Part shown: piece after piece, positions 12,531-23,561 of the stretch | Numbering within the stretch: position 1 is the first letter of the stretch | How the letters are laid out: each line of letters opens with the position of its first letter | Assembly: GCA_963070105.1 (NCBI GenBank) | Contig: OY718807.1 | Span: 2,423,001-2,487,000, forward strand | DNA length: 64,000 nucleotides | Reading direction: 5' to 3' | Source of the DNA: Litomosoides sigmodontis | Taxonomy: Eukaryota > Nematoda > Chromadorea > Rhabditida > Onchocercidae | The notes under the pieces: model-generated | Seen by the model: the letters and a program-made list of their open reading frames with translations, nothing else | Databases searched by the model: none | Told to the model about the DNA's origin: nothing | Translations under genes and position numbers: made by a program

Positions 12531-13111
12531 TCAGTTATGCGTAGTAGTTGTTTGTCCAGTGTCGGCGTTCTGAGTATTATTTAGTAGATAGCTATCAAAA
12601 CCAACTTGCTTAACCCTGTTTTCTTTCACAAGCTTCATTAAATGCTTACTCACGTTGTTCGCAGCTCCCAGTTTCACTGACCAAGAAATATCCTAAAAGA
12701 CAAATTATGCAAATACGAAGCAATTAAATATTTGGCTAAATTAATAACTCAATTGCATCAAACAAAAGATCTTCAGAGAATAGACCTTTTACAAAATGCT
12801 AATTGCATTCTCGTAATTTTTTGATTAAAGGAGCAAACCAAAAATCCGAATTTTGATAAAACAGTAATTATGAAAATCACTGAGAAAACTTATTTTATAA
12901 ATTAAATTGGTAATTTGCATGCTAGATGCCGGTGCCTTCTTTTCCAATATTCCTAATATTTCGTCTTCTCGCTTCTTTCGGTGGGCTATATATTCATGAA
13001 TTTTCTCCAAACCATTCTCGATAACTGCCCCATGCCCTGGATATATTCTGGAAATTGCTTTTAACTATAAGTAACATAGCTCTTCGTAATAATTGTTTCA
13101 TAACAATAATA

Positions 13112-13164
<53 letters not shown>

Positions 13165-13448
13165 TTTTATGTTAACATTAAAAAGGCTATCGCATATACC
13201 TGGTAATATTAAGTTTCGATAGCGCCTCCAAAGAATGCATATAATCATATAAGTCTTCGAATATAGAACTGCTTTCACCAAGTATGCAATCACCGCTAAA
13301 AAGACTACCTTCTTCTTCAAAATAAAGAGAGATGTGATCGGATGTATGCCCGGGTGTTGCAATACATCTGCAATTTGTTTAAAACTTTCTTGTTTTTGCT
13401 GAATTAACAACAGTTTAAACCGCATTAATCAATAATTTTTAGAAAATA

Positions 13449-13546
<98 letters not shown>

Positions 13547-15283
13547 TCAACTCGCCAACCTAAGAAAATAAAACTCTAGCATAGTCACTCAGTATTATAG
13601 CAGTACAGAATAAATTACGAAGCCCATATCAAAACGAGCACACCACATATGCATTTGATATTAAATTTTCTCGGAAAAATAAGTCCAAACAAATCTATAT
13701 CACAGCAAATTCAAATTTGAGCTATCATACGATATGAATTTTTACGATGACATTTGATGTGCAAAGGGAAATGTGTTCTGTTCCTTCAATCTGGACCGTA
13801 TGCCTATGATTGTAACTCTTGCCACAAATCAAGTCTCTCTCTTAATTTCTTTCTGTTTTACAAGAAAAGCTTTAAAACATTACTTGAGCGTAACTCCAGG
13901 AACCGTCAGTACATTTCCAGGTAATATATATTCAAATTTTACATTGCCCATCTCTCGCGAATCAGTTCGTTCACGTTTGTAAACTGGTACAGGCCCATTC
14001 GTCACCTTAATGGTTGTTTGTGTGCAGTCAAACAGTCTCGCATATTTTTTTTGTAAAGTGTAATAATAATAAAACATTTAATCTTCGTGGTGAGTTATGG
14101 CTAAAATCTAAAAACTTTGAATGACTTCAACTGAAGGTTCGTTATAAAATATGATTTCTGAAAGGAATTTTTAGGAATTTTTTAAGAAATTTAAATTAGG
14201 AAATTTTTAATGATGTTTAAAAGTAAAAAAATAATTACATATTTGAAAACGTCAGGTACACCGCCAATATGATCATAATGCCAATGTGTGCAAATAATTA
14301 ATTTTATTGTATTGTTACCCAGTGCTTCCTTCAAATAATCAATGTATTGCTTTACTCCACCATCACCACAATCGATTAAAATTTTTCTGAAAAAAAGAGA
14401 AACTATATTTTTATTTCAAAACAAATGTGAATGCAGCATTAGTGTACCGTTGGTGCTACTTTACTCACTTTATCAGACATGTTTAAGTAACATCAGAACT
14501 CAGTAATCGAAGCGAAATAGGAAGCGCGTTTTACAGCTCACTAAGTTTTACTTTACCAAAAATGAATTAACTCCAACGAGAACCGAATTTGGTTTTAAAT
14601 AGGATTGTAAAATTTTAATTTCGCTATTCATAAAACGCCACGAAAGTTTATTAGACATTTCGATAACACACTTCACCTCCATGTCCTTCAATCAGATCAG
14701 AAGCCTATTCCAAGCAATACATAACAGATTTCTTAATTGCTTCAGTACAATGCAAGTCTGAGCGTTGGAAGAGGAAAGAATTTTTGCACGTATTATGTAT
14801 CGGATCAATTCGCATAGGTAACTAGTTCATTTTAGTAAATTCACACTTAACTGCATAGTGGTTGACTTCATCTACTATTCAACAAGTAACTTTATGAATG
14901 ATCCTACACTTAAACCACTACAGTAATAAATTTCCAAAATATTAAAACTCCTCAACCTGAAAGTGTTTGATAGCTAATTTTTTTTTTTAAAAAAAGCATA
15001 AGGAAAAGAAAAAAGTGTAAAATGTTCACTGTTCGGTAGCTCCAACCAAATATGTATTGGTTCCTTGCAGCGTAAATGGTCCGGGATTTTGACCCAAAAT
15101 TCGGCAAACATTTGTAGACAATTGACTTATTGGATCAAGCTCCGTCAACCTGGATACCTTTTTAGCAGGAAGCATTTTGCTAAAGCAATAAGCAAGGAAT
15201 GCCAATGAAAAATGAGTTATATCACATGCAGCATTTGCTACCATTTGTTGAACAGCAAAAAATCTCCTCCACCACGCCGCCAT
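12531..15283 (-). CDS. LACTB2: Endoribonuclease LACTB2-like metallo-beta-lactamase-fold protein
   Basis: Six exons on the minus strand: 15030-15283, 14239-14386, 13884-14005, 13200-13367, 12894-13047 and 12531-12692, total 1008 nt or 335 residues. The metal-binding motifs are intact: THWHYDH (H119, H121, D123, H124), PGHTSDH (H182), GDC (D201) and YPGHG (H236). The block [16 protein letters not shown] matches the human LACTB2 N-terminus as I recall it. Human LACTB2 is a mitochondrial RNA endonuclease; the same role is inferred. About 45 extra residues precede the conserved start (roughly MAAWWRRFF onward, with a hydrophobic run), possibly a targeting sequence. An acceptor AG lies 3 nt before the ATG (15287-15288). 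Intron 5 has an unusual donor: the only phase-compatible border is AAA|ATAAGT. Long AT arrays lie in introns 3 and 4. Confidence 0.9.
13115..13161. repeat. (AT)n microsatellite in LACTB2 intron 4
   Basis: A pure AT run of about 47 bp between exons 4 and 5 of LACTB2. Confidence 0.97.
13451..13543. repeat. (AT)n microsatellite in LACTB2 intron 3
   Basis: A pure AT run of about 93 bp between exons 3 and 4 of LACTB2; long enough to be self-complementary and length-variable. Confidence 0.97.
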
Positions 15284-15365
15284 CAGCTAATTTCCATGTT
15301 CCATTTCAACGTCCCACTCTCCACTCTTTCTTCACCATCATTACTGCCGCTGATTTCTTCAATTT

Positions 15366-15393
15366 AATTCAATTCAATTCAATTCAATTCAAT
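15366..15393. repeat. (AATTC)n pentanucleotide repeat
   Basis: Five consecutive AATTC units, 83-110 bp upstream of the LACTB2 start codon. Confidence 0.9.
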
Positions 15394-15787
15394 GTCGATC
15401 GCCGCTGCAATGATTAGCAAAAACTTGTTTTCTCGCATAAATCAACACGAATTGATCTGCAAAAACTTGCATTCACATGAAAATGGATAAAATTGGAAAC
15501 TGGAAAATTCCTTCATCAAGAAACTTTATACTATGAAAACAATAAATTCATATGGAACCTAACATAATGCTTGTTCTCATTTCAAAACAAATCCATGTTT
15601 ATCATCACTTTAATAGGCATATAAATGTTGCCCATCCGCTACTAACATTCACAGTGCATCATTACCGATCATAATTTACGTGTGCTTCGCTTCCCCGATG
15701 AAATACACCTTTTTTTTAAGAATGTTAAATTCATAAATGAAAAATTCGACAGGTTTAATTGTTCACTATCACGAATTCGTCTTTAGT

Positions 15788-15856
15788 CATCGCCAGAATA
15801 TAGTAGTTATGTGCTATTACTTAAAAATTACATATGACTACTATATTCTGGAGATG
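15788..15856 (+). ncRNA. Candidate microRNA-precursor-like hairpin
   Basis: Arms 15788-15813 and 15831-15856 pair over 26 positions: 23 Watson-Crick pairs, two G-U wobbles and one G-A mismatch, with a 17-nt loop. Length (69 nt) and geometry fit an animal pre-miRNA when read on the plus strand. I do not recognise a known mature sequence. It could equally be a small inverted-repeat element. Confidence 0.4.
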
Positions 15857-16864
15857 TTGAATTGTTCTGCTAAAACTTGTTATTAGAAACAAAAGTTCAT
15901 GCAAAAATAAGTGATTAACTCGTTTTTATTTTTTTTCAAAATTTTAATGGAAACATATAAAATTTGAAGCGACTTTGAAATACACATTTCAATCAGTTAG
16001 AAACTCTTACTTGTTACATCCAACTTCAAATTATATATTTTGAACTGCGTAATTCTACTACGATTGCCTAATCTACTAAGATTCAATGTTAAGACTGATC
16101 AAAAAAAATTTTCCCTACAATTATTTTGAATTAGTATAATTAATTTCACCTCTTCTTTTCCAATATAGATGGGATTGGAAAGAAGTTTTCCCAGTCCATT
16201 CACTGGCTGTAAAACCAAAAATTTTAACGTCGCTTTTCAGTAAATGAAAAATTCAATGAATAAGGAATGTAATGTAAATGACTGAACAAAATTACTGAAA
16301 AACTTTTTTTTAAGCAATAAATCACTTAATAAAATCAAGTAGCATGTGATTATCAAGTAACGTGTGCGCTACATTCATAACAGATTTATGCATTCTAAAT
16401 TTTCAATAGATATAGTCAATTCTGAACAAAATTTGCTATCACCAGAAATCCTATGGTTCGTGTCTTCAACGTGATATCCCATTATTTTTCTACGTACCCA
16501 AAGAAATGAAATTACTTCAAGAATTAATTATGTTAAAAATCCTTAGTTTTGAAAAAAATAAGTGAACTAATTTACTTCTATTATTTCGTCTCGCTTTTTT
16601 CGCCTGCTAGGAACGTTATTGCTTTAAAAAAAAAAAAAAGTTATCCCCAAATTCAATTACTATCTAATACTAACATGCATGCGAATACTTTATGAATTAT
16701 ATTGTGCATTATATATTCCATGTAGTGTAAGCAGTACTTTTCATTCTGGCCGAAAAAAACTCTCAAAATGATAGTTGTAAACTGTAAAACTAACTCGTCT
16801 AATTAATCCTTTGAAATTTTCGTTTCAATGATCTTTCCTGTCATGTTTCAAACTGTTTGTACTT

Positions 16865-16865
16865 A

Positions 16866-16905
<40 letters not shown>
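16865..16905. repeat. Compound (AC)n(AT)n microsatellite
   Basis: A short AC run passes directly into an AT run. Confidence 0.9.
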
Positions 16906-16907
<2 letters not shown>

Positions 16908-17134
16908 TAAAATCAGAGATTTCATGTATTTTTTCACATTACGCGTTTGCATACGTGTTTTCATGATAAATGATAAATTAGACGAATTAGTTTCATAAAT
17001 TATGTTTTTAGGCAATATATGCATTAATTTTGAAATCAAACTATTCGAGAAAAACTTTTCTAAACCTCAATTATCAAACTTCTCAATTACGAATAAATAC
17101 TGAGAAACCAGTAATTGTTATGAAATCAGCATAC

Positions 17135-17161
17135 ATGTGTGTGTGTGTGTGTGTGTGTGTT
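17135..17161. repeat. (TG)n microsatellite
   Basis: A pure TG run of about 27 bp. Confidence 0.9.
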
Positions 17162-17681
17162 ATTATTAAAAGTGAGTGTATGTTTAACGCTGAAAACAAA
17201 AGTTGATGAGAAAATGATAGACTAAGGTGGTGATGAAATGAGGAGCCGACAGCATATATTTTTGTCGCATCGATAAAAAGAGCAGTTAAGAGTGGAACAT
17301 TTGATCGGTGGTGCTTCAGTGTTTGCTGGCCGTCTTCCCACATATCGGTATATCCTGTGAAGTTCATTATTATCAAATCAATGACCTCAATAACACTCAT
17401 TTTGACTCATTTTAATATCATCGTTCTCTTTTTTTCTTTTATCACTTACACTAATTCAATCCTCTATGTGCCACTCTTCATCACGACAATTTCACTCAAT
17501 TTGTTCCATCAAAACTAAATTGCATACATCATCATCATTCATTTTGCTGTCACACATGAGCATCATTAGCTTAAACTGTCATATTCTTTTATGCACTTGT
17601 AAAACCTACAGCTATAACAACCACTGAAATTATTAATCAATGAAATTGGATATTACGAAATTTAAATTTATGCTAATTGCA

Positions 17682-17877
17682 GGTGAAGTCAAACTGAACG
17701 ATCCATAACATCATCTATACGAGATATCGATGTATGCGAGAATCATCGCTACTGCACCGTCAGAGATTATCAAGTCCCTCAAATAATTTCAGTCTAACTG
17801 GAAGCAATGCAGAAACCATCCCCCACATCTCGCATCCCACTCCACCCACCCACGCACCTCGTATCCCCCTTACAGGT
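17682..17877 (+). other. Possible alternative 5' exon for the TMCC gene
   Basis: Preceded by ATTGCAG and ending at ACAG|GTACCA, with an ATG at 17734 opening a Ser/Pro/Thr-rich stretch of about 47 residues. Its donor is in phase 1, whereas the first secure TMCC exon begins in phase 0, so at least one unseen exon would be needed. A second candidate lies at about 18478-18560 (acceptor TTTTTGCAG). Both are weak. Confidence 0.25.
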
Positions 17878-18978
17878 ACCACACTAAGCGACACCCCTCT
17901 TCAACCGGCGACCTCTTATAACCACCGATTATAACACAGCGCTAGCAGTTCATCACGAAAAACTGCAATCCCAGTGCGTGGAGTTTGTTAGGAGTGGAGG
18001 AGGTTTGAGTTGTGGATTATGTGAAAATTGAGTTTACGTGATGCGTAAATTGTAGTACGTAGAAAAAGTGGAATTATTCGATCAAAGAAATTCTTCTCTC
18101 CGGAAGTATGAGATGATTCTCCATGTTACTTACATTCATTATTAACTAATTGCTTGAACTTTTATTTAATCCGCTTCTCTTCTTCCATCATTTCTATAAC
18201 TTTTTATTCTGTTTCATGTTGACCACTCTTTAAAAGATTATGCTTTACGTGTTTTAAATCTTTTACACTGAAACACTGATGTTTTTTACAAAATTTTTGA
18301 ATGAGTTTCTCAGTGATAAGAGGAGAAATCGCTGACATGAACGCACTTATTGTACACAATTACGGATCGTTGCTTTGCTCTAGTTTTTTATCAGAAAAAC
18401 ACTCTTGAACGTTCACGAGAGGCATTTCAGTGTAATTGCTGTTCAGTTCTGTATAGCATTGTTTTTGCAGGTAAAGTGGAATGTAAGCAACAACTGTCAT
18501 AATTTGCCTAAGGCATCATCTGAAGAAGTGACACTTAACTCTTCCGGTGTTATTGTTTTTTTTTAACTTTCAAATGTTAGCACCAGTGATAAAGCACGAC
18601 TCACATCACGAGGTTTTTTTTTGTTTAATTTTTTGTCATTTTTCTCAGAAAAGATATATTTAATATTGCTTATTATACACCTGAAGTCACCATCAATTGT
18701 GTGCATGATACGTTATCGAATAAAAATTCGAAAATGACTTGTGACATGACACCGTTGAATTTAGGACGCTAGTAGAAGGAAGAAAACTCTGACGTTTGCA
18801 AGTAGTCGTGTGTTTTTTTTTATAGTATTAGTTGTTCTTATTAACCGACCCATGATAACGTCAAGAAGTCATTTTGCTTATTAATGTTGCGTTAAGTAGA
18901 GAATTCCATTAAATTAAATTGGTATTATATTACTTTAATCAGCTTGTTTTGCAAGAAAATTGAAATAGTTAATTTCAG

Positions 18979-21900
18979 TCGGAGGGCTCATGGCTAGGCA
19001 GCAGTTTGCGCTCATCAGATGGAGGAACATCGCATTTTGGAGGTGTGGATGATATTGGCTTGGATGACCGGGCACGTCTTGAGCGCAAAATAGAACAAGT
19101 CAAAGAAAGATTATCTCGCATTTCTCTTGCCAGAGAGGGTATCTATAATTTGTTGTTCTTTTTTTAATAAGAATTTGTCATCAAGTTATTTTTATATATA
19201 AGACTTTTTGGCTTCTATTCAATTTTTATTTTTTTTGGTCTTAATTTGAGGAGTTATTTTTGATATTATTTCAGCAAATGTTGATGATTTTTTGTCTATG
19301 ACTAGCAATATGGAAGGTGGAAGCGAAAATCCACAATTGGCACGAGTTCGACAACATTTCGAGAAAAAAAACAAGAAAAGTGCCCAGGAAATTGAACACT
19401 TGAAAGTTAGTTTAATGGTAGTTTGAAAGACAAAGTATTGATGACGAATCACGTGATTTAAGTGCCTTGCCTTATCTCACATTTCAGTGCATTGTTGTGA
19501 AATTTATTTCTGTTATTGTATTCATTCAACTACAGTTTTTTCTTTATACTTACTATGACAGGTATGGCTCATCGCAAAGAGTGTGATAACAGACGTTAGT
19601 AGTTGAAACTAATGGTGCACGTAAGGAGCATTAAAGATAGTTACTGTCATGGTATACTTGAATGTTCTACAAAGAAAGTATAAAGTGCTGTTTTAGAAGA
19701 AACTGGAACAATTGCAGTCAAAATTGATGGATTTGAATATGGGAATTGTTACTGAATTTTCGCCTAAAAATGCTGTTCTCAATAATATTCGGTTCGTGGC
19801 TCTTAAAGAATTTTTTCATGCTAGAGATCCATGCGTATTATTATTAATGGCATCACTGTCGGATGGATAGATTGCTAAACACCCAGACATTAAGTTATGT
19901 GTAGTAATTTATATTTGCAAAATGAAAATAAGATTATTTGCTAATACTGCTGTTTTATTCTTCCATGGCTCATGTTTTCGTTTACAAATCATTTTCATCT
20001 GATTTCTTTTTTGACGAAATCGGTATCACCGGTTTGTCGGGTCACTCATACGAATTTTTGCTTTTATCAGTAAGATCTGCGTGTATGCCTTTCTTGTCGT
20101 TGTTGGTCTGGAAGTTACACAGACATCACAATTAGAATCAAATATAATAGATGGTTCTTTTAGATGAGTACTTCTCTACTCAAAATCTGCCCCGATATAC
20201 AGTTTATGTAGTTCCTGTCATTTAGTGCCTGGAAAGTATGAGGTTATAATTTTAGGAAAACGGGTCCACTGCTTCGAGAAGTGATATCTGCACCGCGTGG
20301 TATAGCGCACATAATCAAAAGTACTTTTGGATCAGCAGATAATATATCAGAGAGTGTTGCAAGTGATGTATCTAATGTGGGCCATTCCACTTTTTATTCA
20401 GATACACAAAATGATGATAGGTCTGTTTTTTGAGTCTTTTGCTTTTATTTCTGTCTGTACGAATCGAAAGTATTTTCTTTTAGGACACGTAAGATGGATT
20501 TGGATAATTGTGATGTGGGATCATCATCAGTCAGACGCGGACATAAACGTAATGAAACACTCCCTTCAATGACATTCGATCTCGATAACTTGGTGACCTC
20601 GTCTCGATTAGAAATGTTATCGCATAATGAGCCAGAAGTCGGATTTACTGCTGCAAATACTGTGGTCGAATTGCATGATGACATAGAAAATTTGAAAACA
20701 CAGAATCAGACGCTTCTTGACCAACTTAATAAGTTACAGGTACATTAAAGCTATCGTTTTTTTCTTCCTCTCTTAATAATATTCTTAGAAAATCCGAGTT
20801 GAGACTGATGCGGGCGTCTACGACTAGGTTACTGTGGAGCTACGAGGTGTTGTAAAACCTTGCCGAAAAATAAATCTTAGGCAACAAGTAATTCAAGAAG
20901 CTGCTAACTTGGGCGTTGATTAATTGTTTAGTAGTAACTACTGTAAGCCTTTCTAATAGCTCCTGTACACTTCTATTGTGACTTTTGAATTTGTTGAAAC
21001 GAATGGTGTTGTTGTCCAACCCTAAAGTGCATTTGTATACTTTCTATGGCAAATTTGAATAACTTCTGAGCAAACTCTTTCCTTATCTATAGTCATAATA
21101 GTTATTACGGTTTGTTATTGCTAAAATATTTGTTACTTGTATTAAAAAATTTAGACGCAAAATAAGTCCGAATTCAATTACTTCAACAATGCTCTTCATG
21201 AAGAAAGGATCAAAACACAGGTATGTTTGAGTGAACATTTAAAGTGTTTTGAGATGATCGTGTTGATAGATTTTATGCATGATTGACATGTTGTTAGTTT
21301 CAGGAAAAGATCAAGCGGTAAGAGCTTTCAATTGAAATTCTATTTTTGCACATATGATCTTCATATCTTTCTGACCCTGTTTATGAGGTAAACTAATTCG
21401 TAATTTTCTTTTTTTAGAGGCTTGAGGAAATGTTGAATGAGACGATTGAATTGCATCAAGCTGAAATAATTGCACTTAAATCTGATCTCAACACAATTGC
21501 TACACGTATGGATTATCAATACAGTGATCGTTTTCGCTCTATTGAAGAGAACATTGAAAGTACTCAAAATAAGGTAAAATTTTTTTCATGGGGTGGTAGA
21601 TGTCAGACTTTTCTAAATATATTGTGCACATAATAATTAGTTTCAACAAACTTGTTACGAAGTGCAAATCCTTTCTGTGAAATGGATTTCTCAATAATTT
21701 AAAAGAACTGTGATTGATAGCGTAGAATATTCTGTCATTTTTTATCCTACGATGCTCCGAGCACAGTCTTGATAATTCATTTTCCAGATAATACGAATGG
21801 AAGTAAATATGAAGGAGTGGACGGAATCTCGACCACAGACAACATTTAATTCAGTAATGCTTTCTGGGACAAATATTCTAGTGGAATTTATCAAGCTTGT

Positions 21901-22201
21901 ATTGCTTATCGTGTCTTTTGCTCTTGATTTTGTTAAACCTTTCACCGGCACAAGGTTTGTCGTTCTCCCAGTAAAAGTTCTGATGATTGCTTTGTTTATT
22001 TCAATTTGATAAATTTCTTTTTCGTTACTGTTGTTGTATATTTGCTAGATTTTCAGGACTCGCGCTGGGTTTGTGATCATATCCTGGTTATCTCTAATGG
22101 TTATAACACATTTTATTGATCCCGATGAATTAATACGGAGAATTTTGCATCATTTTTTAGCACCGTCATCATCAAATTCTACTAATTTAAATTCTTTGTA
22201 G
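18979..22201 (+). CDS. TMCC-family transmembrane and coiled-coil protein (5' end open)
   Basis: Nine secure exons: 18979-19138, 19275-19405, 19697-19791, 20256-20420, 20484-20739, 21155-21220, 21418-21573, 21788-21954 and 22057-22201, 1341 nt in frame (446 residues from the first secure exon). The family signatures follow in order: a coiled coil (RLERKIEQVKERL, then a KKNKKSAQEIEHLK block), the IIKSTFGSADNI motif, a second coiled coil (EERIKTQ-RLEEMLNETIELHQ), and two C-terminal hydrophobic spans separated by a short loop (FIKLVLLIVSFALDFV and FVIISWLSLMVITHF). Human TMCC1-3 are ER membrane proteins, and TMCC1 works at ER-endosome contacts; the same site is inferred. The true N-terminus was not resolved because exons upstream of 18979 are ambiguous. 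A potential 14-nt exon at 21304-21317 is better left out. Confidence 0.88.
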
Positions 22202-23561
22202 TTTACAATTTTATTCTCAAACAGTGTATGCTTATTAGTAATATTTGTTTATAGGTTTTAATTTGAAATACTTTTCCAGTGTTTGTGAGATTGAGCTTAC
22301 TGAAGATATCAAGTCGCATGAAATAGAATTTCTCAATACGGGTGACCTGGATCAATTATGTATTTGCTTTTGTATGTCAGATACTTGTTGATGAACTTCT
22401 TGTGTAATATTTCTCAGGAACAGTTATCTTGAATTGAAAAACAAATTCTTTTGGTGGAATTCGAAGAAATTTACATGACAGACATGTTGTTTATGTTCCA
22501 CATGGTATCTAAATAAAAAGGAAGATAAGCTATATTTGTCATTTAGGTATTTCATATCATAATAATTGCGTAGTTGTGGGACTGCGCCTATTTTCCGGAA
22601 AAGTTTTCGCGTAAGAGTGTAAACTGCATTCGCAAGTGAAATGTTGAAATTTCTCCACTGCAATGAATTATTGCTTTTGCTAAGCATTTTGATTTCACAT
22701 ATGCGTTTTTGTTTGAATAAGTTGCAGCGATTTTTTGCTTTCCAAAGTAAAGTAGGTCAATAATTAACATACCAACACATTTTATGATACATTATACGCT
22801 TTAAATATATTATTTTATGGCAAAGGATGTATTCGAATTTGACTCATGAACAAGTCGTCACAGTCATCTGGTATTTTGGGGGGAGGGGGCATCAAGTTTC
22901 CTGTAGCACTATGGTCCTGTATTTAAGGCCAATGTTCGTGTACAATAATTTTCGGCGCTTGTCATCGAAATCTTTATAGACTGCTACTACTGCATTAATC
23001 AGAACGGATAAACTACTATATATCTACTGCTAAAAACTTGTTATTAAACTGTTTTGTCACCGGTATCTTTCACATTTGGTTAAGTTTTTGATGTTCGTCC
23101 TAAAAATTGATCCTCATTCATTACATATAATCATTGACTGCTTGAAAATAGTTAACCAATAGCACGATCCTCTCAATAATATTGCAGTTCGTAAGAATGC
23201 TTCCTTTTAACGGATAGACCGAATATTTTATTTGATATGTGCATAGCAATGAAAAAATAGCGAGGAGAAAGGAGCTGGAGAAGTGTAAAATTAGGATGAA
23301 ATGAATAATTGGAATTTCAAGTTTCTAATTTAAACTTTCACACTGAAGCAAATAATCCCATTGGGTATGTTCAGTGTTATGCAACAATTGCAGTTATGAA
23401 CGTTTATTAACAAGAAAGTGATAAATTATGGAAGTGAAGATGATCGAATTGATTATCGTCAGCAAACACTGATTACTTACGAATTAACGAAGAGCATTAT
23501 TTTCACCATCCAACAACATTACGGAGTATTTAAAGAGTTTTTTCATAAACCATTATCATCA
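22202..23561. other. Intergenic DNA between convergent TMCC and arrestin-domain genes
   Basis: AT-rich sequence holding both 3' flanks. The open frames here lack coding character or splice support. Confidence 0.5.

Larger units (their letters stand above)
15394..17681. other. Intergenic DNA with one long hairpin and simple repeats
   Basis: No supported gene. Holds the microRNA-like hairpin at 15788-15856, an (AC)(AT) run at about 16865-16905 and a (TG)n run at 17135-17161. A minus-strand open frame starting at 17400 has about 58 residues of ordinary composition but no partner exon, so I did not call it. Confidence 0.5.

Noticed and set aside
14006..14077. LACTB2 exon 3 extended upstream ([10 protein letters not shown] frame)
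   Set aside because: No in-phase acceptor exists there; starting at 14005 gives gap-free agreement with the family.
17083..17400. Minus-strand ORF beginning MSVIEVIDLIIMNF
   Set aside because: About 58 plausible residues, but it passes into the TG repeat; no donor or downstream exon could be justified.
21304..21317. A 14-nt microexon in the TMCC gene (GAAAAGATCAAGCG between CAG and GTAAGA)
   Set aside because: Joining 21220 directly to 21418 is in phase and gives the exact spacing of the conserved EER-x4-RLEE motif in TMCC proteins; including it would need a second acceptor.
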